Shown here: positions 56,302 to 64,000 of the stretch, piece by piece | Layout of the letters: every line of letters begins with the position of its first letter | How positions within the stretch are numbered: the stretch's first letter is position 1 | Origin: CALAED01 sp035765195 | Lineage (GTDB): Bacteria > Actinomycetota > Actinomycetes > Streptosporangiales > Streptosporangiaceae | Direction: 5' to 3' | DNA: 64,000 nucleotides | NCBI GenBank assembly: GCA_035765195.1 | Contig: DASTYC010000035.1 | Span: forward strand, 1 to 64,000 | Notes under the pieces: model-generated | What the model was told of the DNA's origin: nothing | The model's input: the letters and a program-made list of their open reading frames with translations, nothing else | The model's database searches: none | Made by a program: the position numbers and the translations under genes

Positions 56302-57704
56302 GACACCATCATGTTTTCCTCGCCCGATGGGCCGCCTACCGGCCCGCCCTGGTCTCCACCCTGCTCCTCACCCTCGCGCTCGCCTTCTTCCCGCAGCCGG
56401 CGACCACGGCGACCACGGCCGCGAACAAGCCGCCAGGTCCGTTCGTGCACTCGCGGAACATGAAATTCCTGGGCTTTTCGCCCCAACCCAACACCGCACA
56501 GCCGTTCACCGCCAACTCCGAGCTCGCCTTCCGCGGGCATTACGCCTTCCAGGGCCACTACAACGGATTCCGGGTGCTGGACATCTCCAGTCCGGCCCAC
56601 CCGCGCCAGATCGCCTTTCCCGACTGCCTCGGCGACCAAGGCGATGTCGCCGTGTGGGGCAACATCTTGATCCGGTCCTGGAACTCCCCGGCCCCGGCGG
56701 GCGCCACCTGCGACGGCCGGCCCGTACCCCAGGGTTTCGAAGGCGTCCACGTCTTCGACATCGGCAACCTGCGCAATCCCAAACTGGTCGGCGCGGTCGA
56801 GACCGAATGCGGCTCCCACACCGCCACCATCGCCCCTGACCGCCGCAACCGGCGGCTGATCGTCTACAGCAACGTCTCCGGTGGCTGCGACGGCATCGAC
56901 GTCATTGAAGTCCCGCTGGCCGACCCGGCCGCCTCCCGCCTGCTGCGGGTCGAGCCGCTGGACGGGCCCTTCACCCCCGGCGTCACCGTGGGCTGCCACG
57001 ACATGGCCGTCATCCAGGGCAAGACCAACATGGCCGCCTGCGCGGCGGCGGACGGCACCAACGTCTTCGACATCGGCGCCAACGGCCTCCCGGGCGGCAG
57101 CCTCGAAGACCCCGTATTCCTCTACACCATCCGCGAACCCGGCGTCGGCGACCTTACCCAGGGCTCAGGGCGCTCGCACTCTGCGGCCTTCACCTGGGAC
57201 GGCAAGGTCCTCGTCCTCGGCTGGGAGCCGGGCGGCGGCGGTGGACCACGCTGCGCCGCGACCGGCACCGTCCTGCCCGACGGTGTCGTGCAGACCGACA
57301 CCCACAAGTCCCTGTTCTTCTACGACACCTCCACCGGCGCCAAACTCGGCCAATGGGTGCTGCCCCGCGACCAGACCGTCGAGGAGAACTGCACCATCCA
57401 CAACTACAACGTCGTCCCGCTGCGTCACCGGTACGTACTAGTCAGCGGCAACTACCAGTCCGGAATCAGCGTCGTCGACTTCACCCGGCCGGCGCAGGCC
57501 AGGGAGATCGGCTTCGCCGACCCCGACCCGCTCACGCCCACCGCGCTCGGCGGGGACTGGTCGAGCTACTGGTACAACGGCCACGTCTACGAATCCGACA
57601 TCACCCGCGGACTCCTCATCTGGCGGCTGACCGACAGCGCCACCGCGGGGGCCCTCCAACTCCCGCACCTAAATCCACAGACCGAGGAATTCACCCTCTC
57701 CTGA
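56298..57704 (+). CDS. Secreted LVIVD-repeat protein, second
   Basis: 468 residues from ATG 56298, overlapping the previous gene by four bases. Signal peptide about 15-40 (LVSTLLLTLALAFFPQPATT). Repeats include GFRVLDISSPAHPRQIAFPD, GVHVFDIGNLRNPKLVGAVE and GISVVDFTRPAQAREIGF. It is related in design to the first protein but not a close copy, so the two may form a complex on the cell surface (inference). Confidence 0.85.
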   Translation: MRHHHVFLARWAAYRPALVSTLLLTLALAFFPQPATTATTAANKPPGPFVHSRNMKFLGFSPQPNTAQPFTANSELAFRGHYAFQGHYNGFRVLDISSPAHPRQIAFPDCLGDQGDVAVWGNILIRSWNSPAPAGATCDGRPVPQGFEGVHVFDIGNLRNPKLVGAVETECGSHTATIAPDRRNRRLIVYSNVSGGCDGIDVIEVPLADPAASRLLRVEPLDGPFTPGVTVGCHDMAVIQGKTNMAACAAADGTNVFDIGANGLPGGSLEDPVFLYTIREPGVGDLTQGSGRSHSAAFTWDGKVLVLGWEPGGGGGPRCAATGTVLPDGVVQTDTHKSLFFYDTSTGAKLGQWVLPRDQTVEENCTIHNYNVVPLRHRYVLVSGNYQSGISVVDFTRPAQAREIGFADPDPLTPTALGGDWSSYWYNGHVYESDITRGLLIWRLTDSATAGALQLPHLNPQTEEFTLS

Positions 57705-58060
57705 CCCTGACCGGATGATCCGCTGCGGGCGGCCCGGCACCCCGCCTGGGCCTCCCGCGGATCCGTTCTACGAGGCGTCGGATACGGATCGGCAATGCGG
57801 CCGACGGCGTGCCCCGTCCCGTCTCGTAGGTCGAAAGGCGGGACGCGGACGTCCCGATGCGTGAGGCGAACTCCACCCGGCTCAAGCCGGATCGCGTGAT
57901 GGCCTGTCGGATCTCCGCCGCGACCTGTGCGCGCTCGTCTGCTTCACAGCGGCTTGATGGAGCCAATGTTCCACTTGGGAGGCGTCTTGTGCGGTGGCGT
58001 CCGCGATGAGGATGCCGAACGCGCGAGGTGCGGTCTGCGCGGGATCGAGGTCGACGGGCG
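57691..58060 (-). pseudogene. Frameshifted XRE-family regulator
   Basis: The minus strand encodes ADERAQVAAEIRQAITRSG then LSRVEFASRIGTSASRLSTY, a clear XRE helix-turn-helix. The expected N-terminal part (DASQVEHWLHQAA) is in another frame just upstream. The frames switch near 57965 around GCCGCTGTGAAGCAGAC, a one-base change. A shortened protein could start inside. The upstream limit is approximate. Confidence 0.6.
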
Positions 58061-58543
58061 TGGACCAGGCGAGTGACGAGCCACGCGGCCGATGGCGTCG
58101 GCGTCGATCGCTCGCGCGATCACGGGAAGCGCCGCCGAGCCGAGGTCCTGGAAACCGACCTGACAGGCGCGGCCGGTGCGCTCCGCGCCGCTCAACATCC
58201 TCTCGAACTCGGAACGGCCGGGCGCCGGCGGCTTTTCCACCAGGACGTGCGAGCCGGCCTCCATCGCCAACACCGCCAGGTCGGCGTGGGTCTGGATCGG
58301 CGTGCACACGATCGTGACGTCGGGCCGGACGTCCTCGATCAGTCGTGCCAGGTCGCGGCCCTGCGCGGGACGGCCCAACCCCGACAGCGCCTCGGGGTGC
58401 ACCGGGACGAGGTCGCACACACCGACGAGTGTCGCGCCACCGTCTTGCGCAAGTCGCCGGATATTGCGCAGATGCCACCCCCCATGGCCATGCGCCCCCG
58501 CCAGCACGATTCGCACGGGCCGAGGTGAGGCCGATCCGGTCAC
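57944..58543 (-). pseudogene. Truncated Gfo/Idh/MocA oxidoreductase
   Basis: From GTG 58543 the N-terminal NAD-binding half is intact: IVLAGAHGHGGWHLRNI, TIVCTPIQTHADLAV and HVLVEKPP. The family sequence stops at about residue 155 (AIGRV, near 58080), and the remaining 45 codons overlap the XRE fragment in a different frame. The catalytic C-terminal domain is missing, so this is a deletion remnant. Confidence 0.75.
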
Positions 58544-58867
58544 GGCGGACCTTCGTGACGAGGGACGAGATGGGGCACGGGCCCACGATAGGTATGCGGC
58601 TCCGCCATGGAAAGCGGTTGCTGGCGCCGTTGGCCTACGACGCGTCGAGCGTCACCCTCACCTGGAAGAAGCCGCCGACGATCACAACGCGACTCTCGTG
58701 ATGATCGTCGATCACGGTCGTTGTTCCGTGAATCCCTTAAGGGATTTGCGTCTTGGTGCGGCTATTGAACGTCGAGAACCAGACCGTGCACCATAAACCC
58801 ACGCAATGATTGTACTCTGCATAGATGGCCGGGGGGCAGGCAACACCCTAGGTTTCCAGGAGTTTCC
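58544..58867. other. Intergenic region with a perfect palindrome
   Basis: No gene is supported here. AATCCCTTAAGGGATT (58731-58746) is a perfect 16-base palindrome of the kind bound by dimeric repressors. It lies 122 bases before the cupredoxin-like gene. Confidence 0.45.
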
Positions 58868-59212
58868 ATGGTCCTTGTGCGGATGCTCGTCCTGGCCGCC
58901 TCTCTCGTCCTGATTTCGGCCTGTGCCGAAAAATCGAGTACTCCACGAAATAGCGGCGTGGAAATAATCGATGTCAGCTTTCAGGGCCATCAGGAAAATC
59001 GGCCGCCGTACACCGTCTCCAAAGGGCAACATGTGCAGATCAGAGTGTCCACCACTGTAGCCGACGAGCTGTACGTTCATGGCTACGAACAGAAGGCGGA
59101 CGCGCCGGCGGGCTACCCGGCGGCAGTCGAATTCGTCGCCGACAAGACCGGCCGTTTCGATGTGGAGATGCGCCGGGCCGGCGTGAAACTCTTCGAGCTC
59201 CGGGTGTCCTAG
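58868..59212 (+). CDS. Cupredoxin-like lipoprotein
   Basis: 114 residues. A lipoprotein signal ends in LISAC (Cys19, lipidation site). The rest fits a small beta-sandwich of the cupredoxin-like type: VSKGQHVQIRVSTTVADELYVHGYEQKADAPAG, shown here as separate blocks VSKGQHVQIRV and DELYVHGYEQ, then FVADKTGRFDVEM. Usual blue-copper ligands (Cys-His-Met) are not evident, so copper binding is doubtful. It is convergent with the NACHT gene. Confidence 0.78.
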   Translation: MVLVRMLVLAASLVLISACAEKSSTPRNSGVEIIDVSFQGHQENRPPYTVSKGQHVQIRVSTTVADELYVHGYEQKADAPAGYPAAVEFVADKTGRFDVEMRRAGVKLFELRVS

Positions 59213-59270
59213 CGGTCTGCCCGCGCCCTATCGCGCCGCTCGGCTGTGGGCCGGCGGGGCTGAGCGCCCC

Positions 59271-61796
59271 TCAGGCGACGATGACGGATGTACGACGATG
59301 GAGCGCCCGCTCGCTGAGTTCGAGCAACTCCCTGAGCAGATCGGCGGGAGCCCGCTGCCTGCGCAGCCTGTGCGCCGCCAGCTGGACCACCGAGCCGCCC
59401 AGTTGAGATGTGCGTTGGTCCGGGCCGCCGGCGAGCGGATGATGCTGGTCCCTAGCGAAGATCTGCTGCCAATCGTCCGGGTCGATGCCTGGGGCGTGGC
59501 GTCTGAGCAGCCACGTCAGCAGCCTTTGCCGGACAGCGCCGTCGAGTGATTCGAAGAGACGCGTCACGGCCGGAGACACCCCTGTCCGCTTCAGCATGAC
59601 GTGGTCCGACGTGGCGCTGACATTGTCGATCTCGTCGCGCCCCGCTCTGAAGCGCGCGGAAATCTCTACGGCGCACAGAGGGAGTGCGATCCGGGGGTCC
59701 ACGGAGCCACGGGTAGCGGGAATGTCTTGTTCCGCGGATGTCTGGATCAGCCAGGCGACCCGGCCCACGATCGAAGTGAGCGGATCTTCGTCATCTTGGC
59801 GGAAGGGCGTCCATACCCAGTCCAAGATCTGATCCGCGGGAAATCGCGCATGGGTTCGGCGTATCGCTTCGGTCACCTCGCGGGTGCCGAGTAGCTCGGC
59901 GAGGCGCCAGGCGGTACGCGTCGCCCCGGTGCCGTCGGCGAGCAGCGTCACCAGGCTTCCCACGGCCGCCGGCGTTCCGATCGAGGCCAGATCGTCGACC
60001 GCGGTCAAGGATCCGCGGTGCGCACGTTCGGTCAGAGCGGGGACCGCGAGCTCACCCATCGCGATGAGCGGTGCGCGCGCCTCGGGCCAGGCGTCGGAGA
60101 GGCGGGCCAGCTCCGCCGCGGCCGCCGGTCGGCCGGTCGCGGCCAACGCGTCCCAGACCGCCTGGCGACGGCTTCCGTGTCCGCTCCGCGCGGCCGCCAG
60201 CAAGAAACCGAAAACCTCGTCGCCGATCTTGCCGGGCGCCGCGGCGACCGCTCCGAAGGAGGGGACGAGAACCCGAGTCTGCTCCGCGGACAGGCGCATC
60301 CGCCCCAGGCTGCGCTGGTGGAAATCGATGATCGGCATCGCGACATCTGGATCGACCTCGCGGGCATCCGCCATACATGCGAGGGCAAGAGCCCGATCTT
60401 TTCTATCAACGGCGCGAATCAGCCGTCCGCTGCTTTTCGCCGATGCGCACCACAACCTGACTATTTCGCGCCAGCTCGCGGGCCTCTTGAGGTAGTTGCT
60501 CTCCACGAGAGCGGGGTCGTTGGCGAGTTTATGGGCGGCGAAGAACTCCAGCAACGCCTGATCGGCGAACCTGTAGTATTGGCCTCCGTCGAGCTTGACC
60601 AGCAGGCCGCTGCGATAGACGATCTCCTCCAGCAGAGGCCGCACATCCGTCCCGGCAAGCCCGAGTTGGGGGAGTTGGCCGGCGACGGTTTCGACGACTT
60701 CCCGGTGTTTCAGCTTCCGCGGCCCGTCCTCCATCGCGATGACCGCGAGATGCTCGATGATTTCCCGCTTTACGGCGATGTCATATGTGCAGGTCTGGAG
60801 ATAGCTCTGCTCTTTGAGCAGTGCCATCGCCACTCGCTCATAGAATTCTGGCCGAGACCCCGGCAGCGGATCTTGTTCGGCCGGCTTCCCGCAGAGGTAG
60901 GCGACCATGGTGAGCAGGCGCGGATTGCGGACGATGGCCGACAGCCGCGGTGTCCGCCGAAGGATGGTGAACAGTTGTTCCCGGCTATTGATCGTGAGGC
61001 CCGGCCATTTGCTGAGGAACTGAGCGACACGCCCATCGTCGAATTCTGCGAGTTCGTATTTTGTCGCGATTTCTCCATAGAACTGACCATCATAAACCGC
61101 GCTACGGCAGGTCACGAGAATCCGGCATTGTCCGTAGCCGACGTTGTGAGCGAAGCCCTTGATCTTCTTGATCAGGCTCTCACGCGTGGGCTCCGGCACC
61201 TCGTCGAGACCATCGAACAGCACGGTGAGCCGCCCGCGGCGCAATGCCAGCTGCGTGAACTTCGCCGGCTCGGGGAAGCCCTCTTCGCCGAGCTGTCGCG
61301 CGATGTAGTCCTCGATCGTCGGCTCGCCGTCGTACATGTACAGTTTCAGCAGAACAGGGACCCGCTTGTCGTTCTTTGGTCTTTCCTCGGCCCACATCAG
61401 CATCGAATAGCGCAGCAGTGTGGTTTTCCCCGACCCCGGCGGCCCTGTAATGACGGCCCGGGGGCAGGAGTGGAGTGCCGTGTACACGTCGATGAGCGTC
61501 CCCGTATCCGGATCGACGGCCGCGACGGGCACGTGTGCCTGTAGCAGTGATACGCGTTGCTCTTCCCAAGTGCCGCCTTGCCCGATGGGCAATGAGTTTT
61601 CGAGTTTCGCGCATTCTCGCCGGATCGACTCCTGGTAGCGTTTCAGCGCCCGTCGCCACAGATACCTGCGAAACAGCATGCAGGCAAGTCGCTCAATTGC
61701 CTTGATGATCCGATCCAGCGCCGGAGATGGCACCGCTCCTACCACAGCCATGAACGAGTGCAGGTCCTTCGGCTCAATACTCGCTCCGCTGTCCAT
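59271..61796 (-). CDS. NACHT-domain NTPase (possible antiphage NLR-like protein)
   Basis: 841 residues. A short N-terminal region with an amphipathic/hydrophobic patch (about 25-50) precedes the NACHT module. Walker A GPPGSGKT is at 118-125, Walker B with the NACHT-type acidic cluster LFDGLDE at 193-199, then a sensor arginine (ILVTCRS) and winged-helix part (YRFADQALLEFFAAHKLA). The C-terminal 380 residues are helical and repeat-like (HEAT-like). Bacterial NACHT proteins include proven phage-defence sensors, and many are stand-alone. No recognisable nuclease or other effector domain is visible. It lies 21 bases after the ROK gene on the same strand. Confidence 0.85.
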   Translation of the reverse strand: MDSGASIEPKDLHSFMAVVGAVPSPALDRIIKAIERLACMLFRRYLWRRALKRYQESIRRECAKLENSLPIGQGGTWEEQRVSLLQAHVPVAAVDPDTGTLIDVYTALHSCPRAVITGPPGSGKTTLLRYSMLMWAEERPKNDKRVPVLLKLYMYDGEPTIEDYIARQLGEEGFPEPAKFTQLALRRGRLTVLFDGLDEVPEPTRESLIKKIKGFAHNVGYGQCRILVTCRSAVYDGQFYGEIATKYELAEFDDGRVAQFLSKWPGLTINSREQLFTILRRTPRLSAIVRNPRLLTMVAYLCGKPAEQDPLPGSRPEFYERVAMALLKEQSYLQTCTYDIAVKREIIEHLAVIAMEDGPRKLKHREVVETVAGQLPQLGLAGTDVRPLLEEIVYRSGLLVKLDGGQYYRFADQALLEFFAAHKLANDPALVESNYLKRPASWREIVRLWCASAKSSGRLIRAVDRKDRALALACMADAREVDPDVAMPIIDFHQRSLGRMRLSAEQTRVLVPSFGAVAAAPGKIGDEVFGFLLAAARSGHGSRRQAVWDALAATGRPAAAAELARLSDAWPEARAPLIAMGELAVPALTERAHRGSLTAVDDLASIGTPAAVGSLVTLLADGTGATRTAWRLAELLGTREVTEAIRRTHARFPADQILDWVWTPFRQDDEDPLTSIVGRVAWLIQTSAEQDIPATRGSVDPRIALPLCAVEISARFRAGRDEIDNVSATSDHVMLKRTGVSPAVTRLFESLDGAVRQRLLTWLLRRHAPGIDPDDWQQIFARDQHHPLAGGPDQRTSQLGGSVVQLAAHRLRRQRAPADLLRELLELSERALHRRTSVIVA

Positions 61797-61817
61797 GATC
61801 GATCTCCACAGGGCCCA

Positions 61818-63023
61818 TCAGCCGATGGTCGAGGCCGATGCCAGCTCCTCGGATCGCCACACCCGGGCCACACCGCCCCATGCCGAGGCCCAGCCCCCGA
61901 GCTGGGTCGAGACCACGGAGAGCCTGTCGACCGCGGCGGGCATGGCGGAGATCCGCAGCTCTCCCTGAATCGGGTCGAGCAGCAACTGGTCGGCTTCGCT
62001 GAGCGCGCCGCCCACGACGATACGGTCCGGATTCAGGATGTTGACGACGCTGCCCAAGCCGGCTCCGAGATGTTCGCCGGCCTCGGAGATGCTCCTCCGG
62101 CAAAAGGAATTGCCCTCTTTCGCGCGATTCACCAGATCGGCGACGCTGGCGATATCCGGACTCGTCCGCTTCGCCTCCTCGAGCAGCGCCTTGCCCCCGG
62201 CGTACAATTCGAGGCACCCTCGGTTCCCGCATGTGCAGCGGTCGCCCCGGTTGTTCACGGAGACGTGGCCCAGCTCGGCGGCGGTTCCGGTCACTCCTCG
62301 GTAGAGCTTGCCTCCGATCACGATCCCGGCACCGATTCCGGTGGCCGCCTTGACATAGAGCAAGACCTCACTGCCTTGACCGGCGCCCACCATGTACTCG
62401 CCCAGCGCACCGAGGCTTCCGTCGTTGTCAAGGTAGGTGCAGACTCCGCCGAGACGGCGCGACAACTCCTCCCCGGCGGTGTGCTCCAGTTCCCGTATCC
62501 ATCGGTTGAGGAACGTCGTCGACCCGAATCGTCCCTCGAGCGTGACCGGCGCGGGAATGCCGAGACCGATGCCGATGACCATGTCGAGCCGGGCACCATT
62601 CTTGCCGAGAATCTCCTCGATGAGGTCCGCCGTCTGCTGGAGCACTTTCACGGGCTGATTCTCGGCATCTTCGCTCAGGGAAACGGTCGCCTTGGCGAAC
62701 TCCTCGTGACCGGCGGTCGCGATCACCACGGTGATGTGGGTTCTGCCGATTTCGGCGCCCACGACGAGACCCGCCTCCCGCGTGAGAAGCACCAGGTCCG
62801 GCTCGGCCACGCCCGTGACCGGAGAACGCTGCCCCTCAACGATCGTCAACAGGCCGTGCTCCCGCAGCTGCGTGATCCCCGCTTCGGCATCCTCCGCGGT
62901 CAGGTGCGCCAGCGTTCTGAGCTGAGTCCGCGTGGCCTGGCCGAACGCGAACAGCGCATCACCCACCCGCTGCGCCTCGTCGCGAAAGGGCGCGGACCGC
63001 CAGACGCGTTTTTCGGCTTTCAT
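61818..63023 (-). CDS. ROK-family transcriptional regulator
   Basis: 401 residues. An N-terminal winged helix (about 15-65) is followed by a ROK sugar-kinase-like domain with GIGLGIPAPV, KAATGIGAGIVIGGKLYRG (split here as KAATGIGAG and IVIGGKLYRG), zinc ligands His253, Cys263, Cys265 and Cys270 (ELGHVSV, CTCGNRGC). Such proteins sense sugars and repress nearby sugar genes. The alcohol dehydrogenase upstream on the same strand is a likely target. Confidence 0.9.
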   Translation of the reverse strand: MKAEKRVWRSAPFRDEAQRVGDALFAFGQATRTQLRTLAHLTAEDAEAGITQLREHGLLTIVEGQRSPVTGVAEPDLVLLTREAGLVVGAEIGRTHITVVIATAGHEEFAKATVSLSEDAENQPVKVLQQTADLIEEILGKNGARLDMVIGIGLGIPAPVTLEGRFGSTTFLNRWIRELEHTAGEELSRRLGGVCTYLDNDGSLGALGEYMVGAGQGSEVLLYVKAATGIGAGIVIGGKLYRGVTGTAAELGHVSVNNRGDRCTCGNRGCLELYAGGKALLEEAKRTSPDIASVADLVNRAKEGNSFCRRSISEAGEHLGAGLGSVVNILNPDRIVVGGALSEADQLLLDPIQGELRISAMPAAVDRLSVVSTQLGGWASAWGGVARVWRSEELASASTIG

Positions 63024-63146
63024 GGCACGTCCTCACTCGAGTGACCGAACGACGCCATTTCCGTCGCATTGACTACGACGCTGGCACCCTTGGCTCCCAT
63101 GGCGAAGGGTCAAAGGTCCCTGGGCCCGAAGTGGCCGGTGGCGTTA

Positions 63147-64000
63147 TCAGGTATCCGCCTCGGCGACCTGCCGGCAGTCGACGAGGATCTTCATGACTCC
63201 CGTACCGGATTCGAGCGCTTCGAAGGCGCGGGCGGCGCGCTCGAGCGGTTCGATACGCGAGATCAGCGGGGGGACGGGGATCTCGCCCGTCGCGATCAGC
63301 TCGACGGCAGTCTCGAAGTCACCCCGGTCGTACAGCCGCGCGCCGAGCATGATGAGTTCGCGCTCGAAGAAGCGGTACAGGCTGACCTCGCGCGGGACCG
63401 GATGGATGGCCACCTGAACCAGGCGGCCGCGGGTGGCCAGCGCGCCGGCGGCCGCCGTCACCCCGGCGGGGGCGCCGGAAACCTCGAAGGCCACCGCAGC
63501 ACCCGCGCCGCCGGTCCACTCCTCGACGGTGTCGGCGAGGCCGTCGCCGCTCGGGTCGAGTGCGGTCAGCCCGAGGCCCTCGGCGACGGACCGGCGGTAG
63601 GGGTCCGGCTCGGTCAGCAGCACATCGGCCCCGGACCGGCGGGCGACGAGCCCGATGAGCACTCCGATCGGGCCGCCGCCGACCACGAGCGTCTTGTCCC
63701 CCGGCCGCACCTCCGCAAGACGTACATCGTGCACCGCCACGGCGGTGGGCTCCACGAGGGCGGCGTGATCGAGGCGCAGGTCCCGCGGCAGCCGGACCAG
63801 TGCGGCGGCGGGGACCGTCCAGCTGTTCTGCATGGATCCTGGCGCGTCGACGCCGAGGACGGTCAGCCGATGGCAGACGTGCGTGTGGCCCGCCCGGCAC
63901 GCCGGGCACCTGCCGCACCAGACCAGCGGCATGACGGTGACGTGGTCGCCCGGCCGCCATTCGCCGGCGCCGGCGCCGACCTGCCCGACCCGGCCGGACA
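63147..64000 (-). CDS. Zinc-dependent alcohol/polyol dehydrogenase (5' end outside window)
   Basis: Partial MDR-family dehydrogenase. The frame stays open to the window edge, where it reads GEWRPGDHVTVMP. The structural zinc site is CGRCPACRAGHTHVC, and the NAD-binding motif is VVGGGPIGVLIG. The catalytic zinc region lies beyond the edge. It resembles L-threonine, sorbitol or related polyol dehydrogenases. With a ROK regulator next to it, a sugar-alcohol substrate is likely (inference). Confidence 0.85.
   Translation of the reverse strand, partial: SGRVGQVGAGAGEWRPGDHVTVMPLVWCGRCPACRAGHTHVCHRLTVLGVDAPGSMQNSWTVPAAALVRLPRDLRLDHAALVEPTAVAVHDVRLAEVRPGDKTLVVGGGPIGVLIGLVARRSGADVLLTEPDPYRRSVAEGLGLTALDPSGDGLADTVEEWTGGAGAAVAFEVSGAPAGVTAAAGALATRGRLVQVAIHPVPREVSLYRFFERELIMLGARLYDRGDFETAVELIATGEIPVPPLISRIEPLERAARAFEALESGTGVMKILVDCRQVAEADT

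Overview
The window is about 64 kb of high-GC DNA (mostly near 70% G+C by eye) from a filamentous actinobacterium. The gene order clpP-clpP-clpX, folC-DUF4233, ndk, mreBCD-mrdA-rodA, rne-rplU-rpmA-obg-proB-proA, nadD-rsfS-phosphatase, tRNA-Ala is the conserved block of Streptosporangiales/Streptomyces-type genomes. The paired ClpP peptidases, GTG starts, mycelial-type morphogenes and stand-alone actinobacterial families (DUF4233, DUF2344) all fit. I cannot name the genus.

Positions 1-40550 are mostly core chromosome: the Clp protease; a Ser/Thr kinase next to a membrane protein with the same outer domain; a decayed valS fragment at the place where valS normally sits; a TetR/hydrolase pair with two visible operators; a FolC-like ligase overlapping a membrane-anchored beta-barrel-repeat protein; true folC; ndk; the elongation (mre/rod) operon; a radical SAM/DUF2344 pair separated by a glycosyltransferase, a methyltransferase and a YciI protein; RNase E; ribosomal proteins L21 and an unusually long L27; Obg; proline synthesis; an M48 protease; a PaaK-like ligase; and NAD synthesis/ribosome silencing.

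After tRNA-Ala(GGC) at 40476-40548 the sequence becomes accessory and broken. It holds a serine-recombinase C-terminus, an XRE-DUF5919 regulator whose start is inverted relative to its body, frameshifted genes, and an AT-richer island (about 42.5-44.8 kb) of unknown membrane proteins. From 45.3 kb the composition returns to normal. A c-di-AMP riboswitch controls an NlpC/P60 hydrolase. It is followed by a VanW-like protein, a CPD-type P1B ATPase and two secreted LVIVD-repeat proteins. These three units each have the same dyad, CTAC-N5-GTAG, upstream, which suggests one shared regulon. Between them, on the minus strand, lies a cysteine-synthase-like enzyme coupled to an MFS exporter.

The right end has gene debris (an oxidoreductase fragment and a frameshifted XRE gene), a cupredoxin-like lipoprotein, a stand-alone NACHT ATPase (possible anti-phage defence), a ROK regulator and a zinc alcohol dehydrogenase cut by the window edge. 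No CRISPR array, intact insertion sequence or rRNA was seen.
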